A DNA stretch of 64,000 nt from Patagioenas fasciata (taxonomy: Eukaryota; Chordata; Aves; Columbiformes; Columbidae), in assembly GCF_037038585.1 (NCBI RefSeq), contig NC_092523.1:44481001-44545000 (forward strand), written 5' to 3'. Under the pieces are notes generated by a model that was not told the DNA's origin, did not search any database, and saw only the letters and a list, made by a program, of their open reading frames with translations. Positions 1 through 13,735 of the stretch are shown here, piece after piece. The first letter of the stretch is position 1, and every line of letters starts with the position of its first letter. A program made the translations under genes and the position numbers.

Positions 1-999
1 TAGTTTCTCCTCCTCAAAAAGGACTTACTTGCATTAACGTCAGAAGCGTTTAATGTCAGCTTACTAGTTAGTGTTCAGGTAATTAAGTAAAACAGAACTT
101 CTGAAGGAATGTTCGATCAGAAGCTTCTTTAGAAATTTACTGCTCAACACAAAAATATTTACATCTGAACTGCTCTCATTTTTAAGATAATATTTTAAGA
201 TAATACTTTATGTTTCTGAAAAAAAACCAGAAAAACAGTCAAGTTTTAGTATCATAATATGTTGGTTCCAACCTGTATTTTGGAGGACTGGACAAAATGC
301 TGAAAGCTTACAAAAACCATCAAACCTTTCCTAATTTGGTTTCAAAAGGAAAAAAGTCTCCACTTAATTACTTTTTCAGTAAAACACGTTCAACTAGTTC
401 TAGCAAGCCTAACATCAAGCATAAAACGTAACTGGATATTGCAGGAATGGAAGAAAGCAGATAAATGATCAGACTTCATTAAAAGAGCTAAATCTTTCAG
501 TTATTCAAGAAGGACAGAAATACAACTGGAGGTTATTGGGCAGCCCTGCATGTTATAGAAATGTATGACAATTAACAAGGAGGCATTAAGGTGTCTAGAG
601 AGAATATAGGTATTTAGGTCTATTGACAATAAACTTGCCTTTCTTAATTACCTTCTACTCACCTTAAACATGTAGACACTGGAATTCCCTGAGCCTATGG
701 AATATAGGTTGAAAACTATCCATGCAATGAAAAAAACACAGTCTCTTTAAGATAAAAGTTGAAAAACCCTAGAAGAAAGAGCTTCGGAGCACTGTTACAG
801 AATCACTAAGCTTGAGACAGAATATGAAGAGTGATATCTATAAGATTATGAGAAATATAGAGTAGTGGTTGTGTGAATGTGGGATATTAATCTCTCAAAC
901 TTGTATGCAATATAAATGCCATCACTGAGAACTGAAGACTTAGGTAGTCTGGAACTTGCGATAAAACAGATTTCTTTAATAAATACCTAGTGAACCTAT
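1..999. other. AT-rich unassigned sequence
   Basis: No gene, RNA or young repeat is recognisable here. The short open frames are what AT-rich noncoding DNA gives by chance. The stretch lies just 5' of an ancient CR1 copy and may include more of its decayed front end, but I could not align it. Confidence 0.5.
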
Positions 1000-2880
1000 G
1001 AAAAACTAATGCTGGTTTGAACACAGGTTTAGCAAGAAAGAAGGTCTTACAGAACAACTTTTCATAGAAAATAATCTCGGAGTGAGTGATCATGAGCTGA
1101 ATTCAGTCCTTATCAAACTGCAAGACAAACAACATTTATGCCTATGACTAATGTTTAGGATTTTAGAAAGGAGCTAAAGAAACCATAGAGTGAATTCAGG
1201 AATACAGAGCTTTTAAAACATAGAATGCAAGGAATTCCTTTAAATCAAAGGGCAGACGCTATTTAGAGTTCACACTGCAAGTAAGGAAAAAAAAATCTAT
1301 TAGAAAAAGCCTATGGGCTTCCTTCAGTGAATTATTTGGTTTTGTACACTTGCAAATCTAGCAAGAACAAAGATAGAGCACTGTTCCTCAGAAGTTAGAG
1401 GATATAGATAGAAGGAAAATGCCTGAGATTTCTTGAGCTAGACTTTACATGCAACATGGAAACAATCAGCAAAAATTCTTTACAAACAATAAAAATAAAG
1501 AACCACTGGAAACAAAAGTTATTGTACTATAAATATAAAATTTATTATTTAATAGAGATTTTTTTAAGAGAGATTAAAATTAATCTAGGTCTGATCCACA
1601 TATTAAATGCATATTTTGCCTCCATTTTCTATAAAGTTAATGATGAGGACACTAGTGGAGTAAGGAATAAAAATGTAGAACATCAGAAACTATGACACCT
1701 GAGAGAGAAATAAATATTAACATTCTTAATACCTCATAAAGCAAAAATAAGACAGGTTGGATAATTTCCCATGATGGAATATAGAAATATGAAACTGTCA
1801 AATGAAATCACAAGTCCAAGTCCTAGGATTTTTGGAAGCAGTATCCTATGACTGGAGAAGAGTTAATATAGAAATTATATTCAGAAGAACAGGAACAAAG
1901 ACCAAGTCTGGAATCACTAGACTTATTAAATGGAAGTAATTTTTTTTAAAGCATCTAGAATAGTGTTTGAAGGAAGATTTAAGGGCAGAGAGATAAATGG
2001 AAGGCAGTATAAATTATAACGTCTTTAGCAACAGTAGATCATCTCAAACTAACAAAATATTTCTTTTCAAGAGTTATCTGCTTAGACAGAAGAATATTAT
2101 TTATCATAGATTTAAATAAGGCATTTGATGTAGTATCCCTGCAGAAAATATTTGCTGAAGGTGGAGAAGACAGATGCTAATACAAGGTTTCTAAAGCAAC
2201 TTAAGGAGGTGGCTAGAGGTATCAACAACAGCTTGTCCTGACTAGGTAGCCATGGAATGAGAGTTTACTAGATGTCTTATCAGTACTGTTTAATGAGTTA
2301 TTTAAAATTATTAAGAAAAAATATATCTGAAATTAGCAGACACTGTAAAGTTATGCAGTATTGTCATTATTACAAAGACCAGATCATCTTATAAAAGCAT
2401 TAAATTACTGTATTGATTTGACTAATAGAATTAGATATAATAGTAGAAAGAGCAGATTCATGCACTTGGGGACACATGTTAAGAACTCCCAGCTTGTTAA
2501 TAATTATGGGTGATCATGTAGGTTGAAAAGTGAAAAAAAGTATTTTGGAAGATGTAGTCTACTGGAAGGTGGCTGTGAACAGCAATTGTTGAAGCTATGA
2601 AAGGTCTAATGAATTCACAAATGTTTAAGGAAAGATGTTTGTTGTGAGAGGAACAGAAAGGCCTAATTAGGAATGCTGCATACAGTTCTGGTCAATCAGT
2701 TTCAGTGAAGATTTGTTTTAATTGGAATAACTGCTAAGAAAGATTATTGGAATGATTAGAGAGAACTAAACGGAGCAATATTATCAGTGCAAGATATGGT
2801 AAAAAATGGTGATAAATCAGCTATAAATACACCTTTACAACAAGTTCAGGAAAAGGTTTCCAGATAGAGTAATGAAAGCA
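1000..2880 (+). mobile_element. Ancient, heavily decayed CR1 LINE copy (ORF2 remnant)
   Basis: Scattered pieces of CR1 ORF2 appear in the correct order but in shifting frames. Around 1090 a segment reads VSDHEL, like the end of the endonuclease region. At 1456-1695 a 79-codon frame contains LNAYFASIFY, matching the linker before the reverse transcriptase. At about 2098-2140 the frame reads IIDLNKAFDVVS, which is RT motif A with its Asp. Near 2670 it reads ECCIQFW, matching the late ORF2 motif of the EYCVQFW type. There are many stops and indels and no clean 3' tail, so this is much older than the other CR1 copies in the window. The boundaries are approximate. What I see are the motifs; the family assignment follows from their order and spacing. 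Confidence 0.6.
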
Positions 2881-5800
2881 GCAAGAAAATTCTAATATTT
2901 CAAGATGAAGACTAAAAAGTATATATATAAAATTGTATGACTAGATAAAAGAGTTCCTTGTGAGAAGAATTCTTATCAATGAATAGATTAAAAGCTGTCT
3001 TAATTCCTATTATCGCCTTTAGGAAAGGTAACAGAAGAAAAAAGGTACTGAATGATGTAAAACAGATCTTTTGCCATTTTATGTTGCCATTTGTGGAGTT
3101 TACACAGTTTATTGTTATTTCTGATGCTTGTCTTACTGTATTTTTAAAAAGTATAGCACCTAAGGAAACCGTTCTCATTTAATTTGTTTGCCTGACATAT
3201 AAACGAACACCTTACTTGTTTTTAAATGTCAATTGAGAATATTATGTTTAGAGTTGCATTTGGGGGATGTTCTCCTCCTGTTCCATACAGCTACAGCTCC
3301 TGCTTTCTTTCCTAGCAGCACCCAAATCTCAGTAAGTGCTTCTCTCGCCTTGCTTTTGTATCATCTGGAATTCACTAAGCGCCATAATCAGATCCTGACT
3401 TTGTCACTTTGGTTCCTCCAGTGTATTCATGCTCATTTTGTAATAATTTATACAATCTTGAAAGATTTTCAGTTCTAAGCATAAGTGAGAGTAGTGGAGC
3501 TCCTTTAAAAATTACATGAATAGGTTACTCAGTAATCACATACCAGTCATCTGTCTTCCAAAGCTCTAATCAGAAAGGGATGCATAAAAGGCCAGCATTT
3601 GATGTTCTTTATCAACCCAATCAAATATTTAAGAAAAGGGTGTACTCCTTCTGAAATAAAAAGGGCATCAGCTCAAATTAAATATGTGCTTAAGGACTCT
3701 GATTCATCAGACTTTCCAGTACTTCATTTGTAAGGGAAACTTCAGAGTGTATCTTTGGTCTGATGTCAGTCTATTTGCATTAGAAACACCAGGGTGGCAA
3801 TCTTGAAGTGATTAAATGTCACTGTAATGAATTTCATATACCAAAAGGCAAAAACATCACGGAGCCTAAGTTCTTATAAGTGCTCCATAACAGGAGTGAA
3901 GAAGACCAAAGATGCAACCAATTATTTAAAATATGTGAAGAAGAAAACTTTAGTGGAGCAGTTTGGTTAGGCAAACACTTTTGACTTTATGCTCTGTACA
4001 AGCAGAACATACAAAGAAAACGAGGACTGATGTATTTCTTGATGGTAACTGGCACTTGAACCCTGAGGGCAGCTGAAAGGCCAAAGTATACAAAGTCTCT
4101 GCATGTGTCTTGCTCACATATTTTCCCCATTTAAAGTATTAATTGTTTAATCTGGAAATTTGACTTCACTTGATGTTCCATAGAAATGAACAGTGATATG
4201 CACATGAGTATTGAATGCTTAGAAGAAATCATACAAATTTTTCTGCTGCTAACTCACTTCTTCAGACTTTTATCCAATCATTGACAGAAAACACGAGTCA
4301 CCAGCACCTTTCAAAAGTCTCTACTGTCTGTGTCATTACCCAAATATAGTTACTACCTTAGTAGTTTTCTTAGTCTAGGTTTATCAGACTCGATGGAAAG
4401 CTAATGACAGAACAGAAGAATAGAAGCTTTTTTTGTTCTTTTGTCTTTCATTGGCCTTAATTCACTGTCCTAGTCATCCGATTTGGGCAGTGTGGTCAAT
4501 TTTATGCATAGGCATGGCACAATCCAAAAGATGATAGAATGCTGTTCTCCATCTGCTAAAATTTTTTTCCATTATCTTTTACTTTATCAATAATAAAAGC
4601 ATTTTTCATATATATATTAGAATGTCACACCTCATGCAAATTCAGGGATAAATTTTAACACTAACTTTCTCCATATGATATTTTCCCAACCACAAGGTAA
4701 ATCATCTTTTCAGAGAAGTGTTACACCAACGTAATTTAACTAAGTACATATTGCAGTTATTCCTTTTTGAGTGAGACACTTAAAGTGAGCCTCTGCTCAT
4801 ACCCAAATATGAATAAATCCAAAGTAGAGCAAAAGCAGCACTTCAATAATTTAAGTCACTGTGGCCTGTGACCACTTCTCTGCTCAAACATGAATGAAAA
4901 AATTCTAAAAGGATTTGCATCTTTCTTTCCTATGTTTTTTTTCTTTTTAATCTCTGTTTTATTTAAGTCCTTTTACAAAGTCACTCAAAGGGCAGGTCTT
5001 TACAATGCTTCTGCATCATTTTTAGTGCAAAAGTAGTGGAGACAATATAGTAGGACAGATCGAGTGGAATGAAAGTCCAAAGTTCTTAAGTGTTTATTTG
5101 TTATGTGACTGATTCTGCTCAATATTTCATGAAAATGAAAAAGGGAATGACGAATAACACTATCAACTGCTCACAGGGTATTAAGGATATACATCAGTAG
5201 CTCCTCCTCTAACTGTTGTAACTGTTTCCCCCTCCTTTCTTCATCTAGGAGCGTGATTATCTGACAGCTGGTTAATATCTTCCACAAAGTAGACACCTCT
5301 GTGACTGAAGGCAGGCACAGGAACAAGACACTGAACAACATGTAGAAACCTGAGAGTGAAAACTCTCCACTCCTGCTGATCAGCTTTCATGCTTTAAGAA
5401 CAGTTTCCCATCATTACAAGAGTAATTGATAAAGTCATACTGCAAATTATGCCTGACATCACTACCTTTTTTGTTATTATAAATTCTCTGTTGATCTCTA
5501 TGTAGCTGCAAAATTCTTAGTTTACTTTGTTTTGTTCTTGTAGGCCTGTTTCGGAGAACTGCAGACATTTGGCAATGATAGTTGTACCTAGCTACCACAG
5601 ATCCGCAGGATGGCAGACAATACACTCTCCTGATTTATGGCTGATCCCCAGAGTATGATTGGAAGCATTCCAATAAATTAAGCTTTCCTAGACCCCATCC
5701 TTGGTTTACTTTTTCATAAAATCTGTCTGGTGAATACCCTATAATCTAATTGACATTTCCAACTGTTGTAAATATTTCAGTGTAGTAACATGGATCACAA

Positions 5801-8756
5801 TTCATTAGAATCATTTCATTAGTTACAGCACTTAAGAACAGAAAAATTTTAAAAACTGGGCAACACTCAACCTCAATACACCTGAATTGCAGCAATCACT
5901 TCCAAAATAAGGAGAAAACAAAGTTCCTATCATCTGTTTTATGGCTTCAGAATGTCTGTATTTCATCCATGAGTATAAAGCCACTAGGTACATCATCTTC
6001 TACAGGTCTTATATTAAGAAAACACCTCAAAGACTTAGATTGTAGATTTCTTGCTTTATAATTTCTTCTGCATTTTTTTTAATCAAACCAACAAACAAGG
6101 AAGCAAAAGACCTGCTACAATTTACTGGGTTAGCATAATCTATTTGGAAAAACTAGGAAGAAGAGGAATGAGAAACCACCAATAACTGAGGTGCATACTT
6201 TTTACTTCAAGGATTTTAGTACTTGGCTCAAACACAGTCTTTTCCTTGGGAATTCTGAAAAAGAATTTTAAAAGGAAAAATTATGCCTAAATTTCAGATA
6301 GTGAGCTAAAATCACACAGGGTACAGGTGCACTGATTAGTCCAAAAGTGTGCAGCAGGTCAGTGAAGGCAATTCTGTTAAAGGAAGTATTAAGTAAAACA
6401 GATGTGTACAGAGTTGCATTTATACCTTAGGTCATCTTCCTCCACAGAAATTAAAACTAGGCAGCAAAACCATGGTAGTTACTGCTAATCATACATTAAT
6501 TTCAAACAAATACTGTCCACAACTTGTAATGAGTTGTTGAAGCAGAAAAATAGCAAAAAAACAAGGAGACAGAGGAAAAGCTAACTCCTGCATTAGGAAA
6601 CTGCTGACTGAGGGCAAAAGGTCGATTATTTTGCAGTCAGCAGTGACTGAGGTGAGAAGCTGGAGTGAAGAAGGGAAGTTTTTTAGACATCCTTTGTTAA
6701 TCATCATAAAGTTTTAGCCTTGCTCCCTTTTTCGTAACCAGGCTGATATGTTTCAGAGAAAAAGGACAAGCTTTCACGCATACAGTCATTAGACAAGGAG
6801 ATTATTTAGAATCTTAATATTTGAGTATCAGTGCTTTGCACTGCAGCAGGGAAACAAAATTCACAGAAAAAAAACAACCTGATGTGACCCAGGAGCACAC
6901 CTGAATCAAGGTTAAACAAGTTGATATTTAAGTACATTGGCAAAAGCTTCTGTTTTAATATTGATGTGCCCTTGACCTAGATCATCAATATGTTCAAAAT
7001 GTAGTCAGCATTACTCCAGATTTGAGATTTTAATGGTTCAAATACAATTTGGATAATTTAATCTGCTGTAGATATAACATACATTATAAACACACAGTTA
7101 GGCCACAGAACTCCACAATGCCAAAATTTGCCTTACCAGCTTCAGCATTTGTGTTTCTTAGCATAGCAATCACCTTCCATCCAGCTCCAAAAGAACCCTG
7201 CAGATTTATCTTTCCTGGGAGCTATGTTGAGTGGTCTGTCACGTTAACCAAGTAGCATACCCTCTCTAGGTTTCTTGAATTATAAGGGTAAATGATGCTG
7301 CACCATCGATGTGCACTGGCAATTCTGCCTGCCTCTCTGGCCCAAGGTATTAAGCATTTCTTCTCTTCTACTGTTTTTAGAGGGCAGGTTTTTCCCCACA
7401 TTATGGTGGCTCTCTTTACTTCAAGTTCTCCCCGTGCCTTTTTTACCCTGTGCGGATCTCCCTTCTCCATCAGTCTTCAGCTGCCAACATTAAAAGCTAT
7501 GATGTCCTGCTGCTGTAGTTCTAGTGTGTCTACAGTCAGATGATACTGACAACTCCTGGCATTTTGAACCAAATTTGTCCCTGTGACCATCACCATCTCT
7601 AAGATCACAGTCACAATTGTTGTCAAATTATCAAAGGGCTACTATTTTAAAAGAGTACGCAAACCCAGCTAATTTCAATTGAAATGGTACACAAGTACTC
7701 ATACTAACTGTCCAACCAGCAGCACAGAATAATCTGACAGACGGGCACGTTCACCAAAGTAATGCCTTCTCCTGGCACAGCTGACATTTCTACTCATTTG
7801 TCCCAGAAAACAAATTAATTCCTCCAATAGATCACAATACAAAACTGAGCCGATAGAGATACACATACTTCTAACAAAAATGTGGTTATTATCTATTTCC
7901 TTTGCCGTAATATGACTTCTTGCATTTCGACCAGTCACATCCCAAGGTCAGTAATTCAGCATTTCTGGAGCAGCACTGAGAAAGGAATCCAGTTATTTCG
8001 TCTCCATTCTGCCAGTCCTACTCATTGTCAGTATTCTTTTGTTTTTGTGAGTCTACTTAACAGAGAAGGGGGGCTGCAAATGCTCAGTGAGAGGAAGAAC
8101 CCAACTAGTTTTACAGAATGTTGTATTCAAACAGTGTCAGATCAGCTGGAAAACCAAAAGATGTAACGATTGACATAATGATTGCTTACACATGGAAAGA
8201 GAGGAGGGAAAAGAGGCAAAGAGATGGATTTGAGATAAACCTTGAACCTGTTCCTTGTGAGTCTGCTGATCATGAAAAAAAAAATGACATGGGATTTCAG
8301 CAGAAGAGCAAAAATGTTCACTTTGCAAGAACTATGGATCAGCGATGATTGGTTTCAGACAAGGATGTAAACTTCCAGTTCCTAAAGGCACCTTGAGGCT
8401 TCAGTTATCATTCCATCATTTCCTGTGCAGAAAGGAAGGAGAAAAGGTGTCAGGATTGTGTGGCTGAGATGAGGTCCTTCAGCTGGCTGAGAAGGGACTG
8501 CACTAGACAGGAATACGTAGAAGCCAAGTCCAGGGCAGCTCCGTTTTGCAACTGTGTTTGTGTCAGTTGTACATGAAACCGCAACCACAGCCTGACATGG
8601 TCACCGGCCTCCTAGATTCCTTGAAATAGGTTATCAGAGACCAACTGTATGGAAACCTCTGCTAAGAGTTGTGGAGCAGTGTTTGCTGCTGTGGCTTCAG
8701 GCAAAAATAATTTGCTGCTTCTATGTATAGTTCCACTCAGAGGGTTTAAACATTCA
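2881..8756. other. Unassigned noncoding sequence
   Basis: No exon, RNA gene or retroelement is recognised. Open frames reach only about 80-95 codons and overlap on both strands, for example near 7,222-7,543 and 7,882-8,348. None has family motifs. The sequence is AT-rich with short homopolymer runs and few CpGs. Confidence 0.5.
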
Positions 8757-9500
8757 GAAAATCACAGAATGTTAGGGACTGGAAGAGACCTCAAAAGATC
8801 ACCTAGTCCAATCCCCCCACTGGAGCAGGAACACCTAGATGAGGCTACCCAGGAATGTGTCCAGGCGGGTTTTGAACGTCTCCAGAGTAGGAGACTCCAC
8901 AACCGCCCTGGGCAGCCTGTTCCAGTGCTCTGTTACCCTCACTGATAAGAAGTTTCCTCTCATATTTAAGTAGAACCTCTTGTGTTCCAGTTTGTCCCCA
9001 TTGCCCCATGTCTTTTCATTGGTTGTCACTGAGAAGAGCCTGGCTCCATCCTCCTGACACTCACCCTTTACATATTTATAAACATTAATGAGGTCACCCC
9101 TCAGTCTCCTCCAAGCTAAAAAGACCCACCACCCTCAGCCTTTCCTCATAAGAGAGATGCTCCACTCCATTAATCATCTTCATGGCTCTGCACTGGACTC
9201 TCTCCAGCAGTTCCCTGTCCTTCTTGAACTGAGGGGCCCAGAACTGGACACAATATTCCAGATGCGGTCTCACCAGGGCAGAGTAGAGGGGAAGGAGAAT
9301 GTCTCTCGACTTACTAACCACTCCCCTTCTAATACACCCCAGGATGCCATTGGCCTTCCAGGCCACAAGGGCACAGTGCTGCCTCATGGTCATCCTGCTG
9401 TCCACCAGGACGCCCAGGTCCCTTTCCCCTACACTACCCTCTAACAGGTTGTTCCTCAACTGTACTGAACTCATCTGGTCATCAGTCCTCCTGTCTTTTC
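8757..9500 (-). mobile_element. 5'-truncated CR1 LINE (3' part of ORF2 plus tail)
   Basis: The - strand encodes the end of CR1 ORF2. At 9474-9094 a 126-codon frame carries [42 protein letters not shown] and [19 protein letters not shown], in the usual order. After a frame break, 9029-8835 continues with [26 protein letters not shown], which is the normal C-terminus. The element ends at about 8757 in a CR1 tail that reads, on the - strand, cattctgtgattttctga. CR1 elements move by target-primed reverse transcription and are usually cut short at the 5' end, as here. The copy cannot move itself because it lacks the endonuclease and most of the RT. It is moderately young, with few stops. Confidence 0.93.
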
Positions 9501-11989
9501 ACTAACCAAGCATTCCATGATGGTTCAGTAGGAGTCATCGGTTCTCTGTCCACTGCTTTTTCCAAAAAACATATTTTTAATACCTGAAATTTCAAGCAAG
9601 ATCAATTCCCACAAAAAGTATCAGAATCCTAAATACTGACAAAACTGTCTTTTCTTCCTCCTGTCTAAGGCAGTTAGAAGACGTTATCACGAGCAAAATC
9701 TCTGTGTAGCACTGTTAGATGATGGGTAGTTTGGCAATGTTTATTTGTTGACATGATTCCCCACCATGCATGGTTGTTGCAGACTGTATTCTTTAGGATG
9801 TTAACATTAACAAAAGATGTTTCATGTCAAAGTCTTGTTTCCCTCAGGACAAGTTAGTTTGTTAGCTCCTCTATCTTGTTTCTCACTATATTGATGTTGA
9901 TAAATTCCTGTCAGATTAATTCCTTCCCCCTTCCTTCTTTCCTTTTTTTTTTTTTTGTCACAACGTCTTTTATAAGTACAATCAAATATTTTTCAAAGCT
10001 GAATGAATGCCAAAACTACATGTCTTTTTCTCCAGATAACTGAAATAAGTAGTTATTTACACTTCAGTGCTCTTATGGGCTGTTTTAAAGAATGACTCCT
10101 TACTTTAATCTTGAGTTGAACAAGAGACTATGACAGCTTCATGGTTTAGACAGTAGTTTTTTCAAACCAAATTTGGATCACTAATTTCTTCTGGAATTCG
10201 AAAAATCAATATACCCTACAGAATGCAGCTGGAATATGACTTAATTCAGTCTTATTAAGCAAAAATGAAATATCAATTTGTTCTTAGATTGCATTTCATA
10301 TTTAAGTTGTAAGTAAGCAAATAAATTAACATGGATTGATTTTAAGTGTTTGGCTTTTTGTGTTTTTTTGTTTGTTTAGTCGTTTGTGTAATATATAGTC
10401 TGCCAGCTTACCTCAATCTAGTAGCTCACTCATTCACATCAATAACAAACTCACCCAAATGTTTACAATGCTTTTTCATTCATGCTTTTCCCAGGACACC
10501 TTTGTAGAAGACTAGGTATGTAAAAATTCAGCCCAAAGATCATCCCAGCGGTCAATGGGTTTTTTGCCATTAATATTTAATCTGATGCTTTGGGGGGAGA
10601 AAAAAAAAAACAAAACACTTTAATTATTATCTGTACTAATAGTATTAAGGCTACACCTAAGAACGGCTCCATGACATCAGGATGGTCTGAAAATTGATGT
10701 TTCTTCATAGATTTCCTAATATAGTGCTTAGAGGACTATTCCACTTGTTCTCCTGTCCTTCGCCTAAACTGAATACTATAATTATTCTTAGTCTAAAATG
10801 GCTTATTACACCATTCCCTCCCTCAGGATGCAAATAAGCATTGACCAGCTAACAGATCTGGCTTTTGCTTAGCTTCGATGTTTCCATCACTCTGCTGAAC
10901 ATACACGCAAACAAGGTTTTTCTATCTTCTTGATTTGATACATAACGAAACACACAATGAGTTAATATGTTTGGAAAGCTAATATAGGACAACACTTGAG
11001 TTTCCTTAGGTGTCCTGTGATAAATAACGTAAAATTCTCAAATACTTCTACAAAATAGAATCTGGTAGTGACTTTTGCAAAATCCTTGAAGGAAAACTGC
11101 TGAACACCCAAATAAAAGCCTACTAAAAAGTTTTGGCTATATAAAACTCTGTCACAAAGCCATAACATTGAGATAAAAATGTACACCAAAATGGAATAAT
11201 AACTCCACAATGACATAAAATAAGTCCACAATGACAGCTGAAATTCCTATCTGGCTGACAGACAAAGCTTGATGGGGTGGATAAGGAAAAAGAAGTATTC
11301 TGTGGTCAAAAGGAGGAAACAGTGTGAGGGAAAGATGTACAGTGGACAGAAACAGATATTGCCATTATTCAGACTGGTAATATGTATCATACAATAATTT
11401 AAAGATTTTTTTAAATCCCCTACAGATTCCATTGAGCTAGCAGATGTATAAACTCAGTTTCAGCTCTGAGAAAAATCAACATTTTTTTAAGGAGCTTTCA
11501 GACTCACTTTTACATCCAAGATTTTTCTTCTTGCATGGATCATCCACAGCAGAGAGAACTGGTGTTAGTAAAATTGGATTGCTTTCCAGAAGGGCACTCA
11601 AACAGACTTCACATAATTTTGTGGTGGATTTATTTACTTGCAGACCCTGTAAGTATGTATCAGCTTAAAAATGTTATTTGTCTTTGGCCAAGCTCACTCA
11701 GGTTACATGCACTTGGTTACACAGAATTGAAGCATTATATTAGTCTCTGATTTCTGGAATCAGATTTTACTTTTTCTCCCACTGGAAAAATTCCAAAGTA
11801 AATATCCATTCTTTCTCCAATGCTTATTCAAAATGTGATGACTGTTGCTTTGCAAACTATCCCACTGGAATCCTGTAGGACATCTGGCATTCAGGTGCCT
11901 CTTTATGGATATTCATTATTGCAATCTAAATTTAAAATCTTCTGGCATTACCACTTTGCTACGAATTTCCCACTTCAGTTGTATCAAAT
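9501..11989. other. Unassigned noncoding sequence
   Basis: Nothing recognisable. It holds a T14 run near 9,943-9,956 and short frames up to about 89 codons on the - strand (10,962-11,231) without family motifs. Confidence 0.5.
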
Positions 11990-12325
11990 AATTGTAGAAT
12001 AATTTAAGCTGGAAGGGATATTTGGAGGTCATGTAATCCAATTTACAAACACACACACAAAGTACGGTCAACTCCAAAGTCAAATTAGGTCACTCAGGAC
12101 CTTGTCCAGCTGAATTCAGAATAACTCCAAAGATGGAAATTCCACCACCTCTTGGGACAACCATATTCAATGTTTGACCACCTTCATTTCCTTATATCTA
12201 ATAAGAATTTCCTGTACTGAATCTTTTGTCTGTTGGTTCTCAACCTTTCTCTGCTTACATTAGAGAAGAGCCTGGTTCTCTCTTCACTCTAACCCCCTAT
12301 TAGGTCCTTGAAGACTTCTTTTTTT
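11990..12325 (-). mobile_element. Old CR1 LINE 3' fragment
   Basis: Read on the + strand, the sequence follows the reverse complement of the CR1 3' end: 'ctggaagggatatttggagg' at the element's 3' end, then caggaccttgtccagctg, then 'tccaccacctcttgggacaa', then 'gagaagagcctggttctctc'. These blocks occur in the same order and at similar spacing as in the 8,757-9,500 copy. No open frame survives, and divergence is clearly greater than in that copy. A short CA-rich insertion (acacacacacac) sits at about 12,049. Confidence 0.8.
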
Positions 12326-13068
12326 TTTTTCACTGAACCTACCAAATTATTATTTTTTGCATTTATTTTCTTACATTTGTACAGAGTTTAGTGCCTGAAC
12401 CAAAGTGATATGTGTAGTTTGATGATTAAGACCTTGCTTTATTAGACGAGATTTTATCGCAGGCCTTGCATTTGTAACCAAGATCATAAAAAGACATGGA
12501 AGGAAAAAAAGCCTGAGAACTTAATGTTTACAGTGACTACAGACTAACATAACTCCTTCACAGCATATTAACATTTTTAATCAGAAATTCTTGAAATTAG
12601 AATTACTGTTCTTAGATAGGACAATGTTTATAATATTTCATATGCAGGGCTATCATAACAATGCACTGATAAGTACTTTTTTTGTCCATAAATGTAACTC
12701 TCATCTTAAAAAACAGCATAGTAAAGAGAAAAATCAAAAGGCAATTCACACAGTGGTACACAATAAGTCCCAAATATCTGATTTCACATATTTATTTCAG
12801 TCCTGAGCCAATCAATTGTTCCAGAAAAATTCTGAATTTCTGAAGAAAGCATAAGCTTTACCGAAGGACTGAAGTTCACAAAAAGCTTGGTAAGGGGTGT
12901 TGCAAAAAGCAATATTATGCATTTGGAGATGGGTAATACATGCTTCACATGCCTTGTAATAAGAAGTTATTCTTAAGGTGGTTTTTTTTTAACTGTTGGT
13001 GACATTTTTTTATGTCCTACCTTACCTGTAACTTACTAGTAAAGAAAAAAATATGGTATGTAAATAGT
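12326..13068. other. Unassigned noncoding sequence
   Basis: No gene or repeat family recognised between the old CR1 fragment and the retroviral 3' LTR. It is AT-rich with homopolymer runs. Confidence 0.5.
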
Positions 13069-13724
13069 TGTCAAGGGTTAAGATTGTGGGGTGACAATCA
13101 AACCCTGGCAGATATATTGTTAACCTCCTCTCCCCCCCACTTCCCCCTTTTGCCCCTCCCTCTCCCCCCTTCCCACTCAGGACAGGTGATCGGGAGGGAA
13201 AGAAGGACAGAGAGAAGAGAGTTGGAAAAGTTAAAGATGTTTTACTAATGCTACTAATAAGAATAGAGAAAATAATACAAAATATACAAAACCAATCTTG
13301 TAAGTCTCAGCAACTGCAGACCCAGCACTCGAAGTCCTGGATTAGACTCTGTAGCCAACCGGAGCTGGATTCAGTCTCTCACTAGGCCTCCGTTCACAGG
13401 GACGACCAGCAAGGTCCTCTCCTAATGTCAGCCATAAGCAGAAGGGACGGAAAAAAGGGAGGAGATCCTCGTGATCTCCCACTTTTATATGAAGTATTCA
13501 CGTGAATGGAATGTTATACACGGTTGGTCAGTGTCTCGATCATCAGTTTTCTCGTTGCCCCTCTCGCGAGATGTCCATCCGTGCTTATCAATAAGTTTGC
13601 ATTCCATTGCTAGGTTTAAGCAAAACATGTGTTGGGTTCTCCAGGAAAATGCAGCTAACATGAAGGCTTTAGCTGACAGGCAAATTCACTAAAAGAGAAA
13701 CTTGTTTTTAACAAAACCAGGACA
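13069..13724 (-). repeat. 3' LTR of the ERVL-like element
   Basis: This is a 656-base LTR with inverted termini, TGTC...GACA. On the - strand it begins TGTCCTGGTTTTG, directly after a polypurine tract, and ends CCCTTGACA. A TATAAAAG box lies on the - strand at 13,489-13,482, and an AGTAAA at about 13,246-13,241 could serve as a weak polyadenylation signal. The U5-side end (13,124-13,174) is an extreme C-rich tract on the + strand, so G-rich in the viral sense. The internal region joins on the high-coordinate side, which makes this the 3' LTR of a minus-strand element. Confidence 0.82.
13482..13489 (-). promoter_or_regulatory. TATA box of the LTR
   Basis: The - strand reads TATAAAAG, about 235 bases inside the LTR from its 5' edge. 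That is a normal position for a retroviral U3 promoter. Whether it still drives transcription cannot be told from sequence. Confidence 0.5.
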
Positions 13725-13735
13725 TTCCACCCCTT
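13725..13735 (-). other. Polypurine tract (plus-strand primer site)
   Basis: The - strand reads AAGGGGTGGAA, immediately followed by the LTR start TGTCC. A purine run touching the 3' LTR is the hallmark of the second-strand primer in retroviruses. One T interrupts it. Its position independently supports both the LTR edge and the minus-strand orientation. Confidence 0.75.

Noticed and set aside
9088..9444. 118-codon + strand frame
   Set aside because: Antisense shadow of the CR1 ORF2 text on the - strand.
12232..12250. ggttctcaacctttctctg, resembling a hAT transposon end
   Set aside because: It lies inside the old CR1 fragment and no matching opposite terminus or target duplication was seen.
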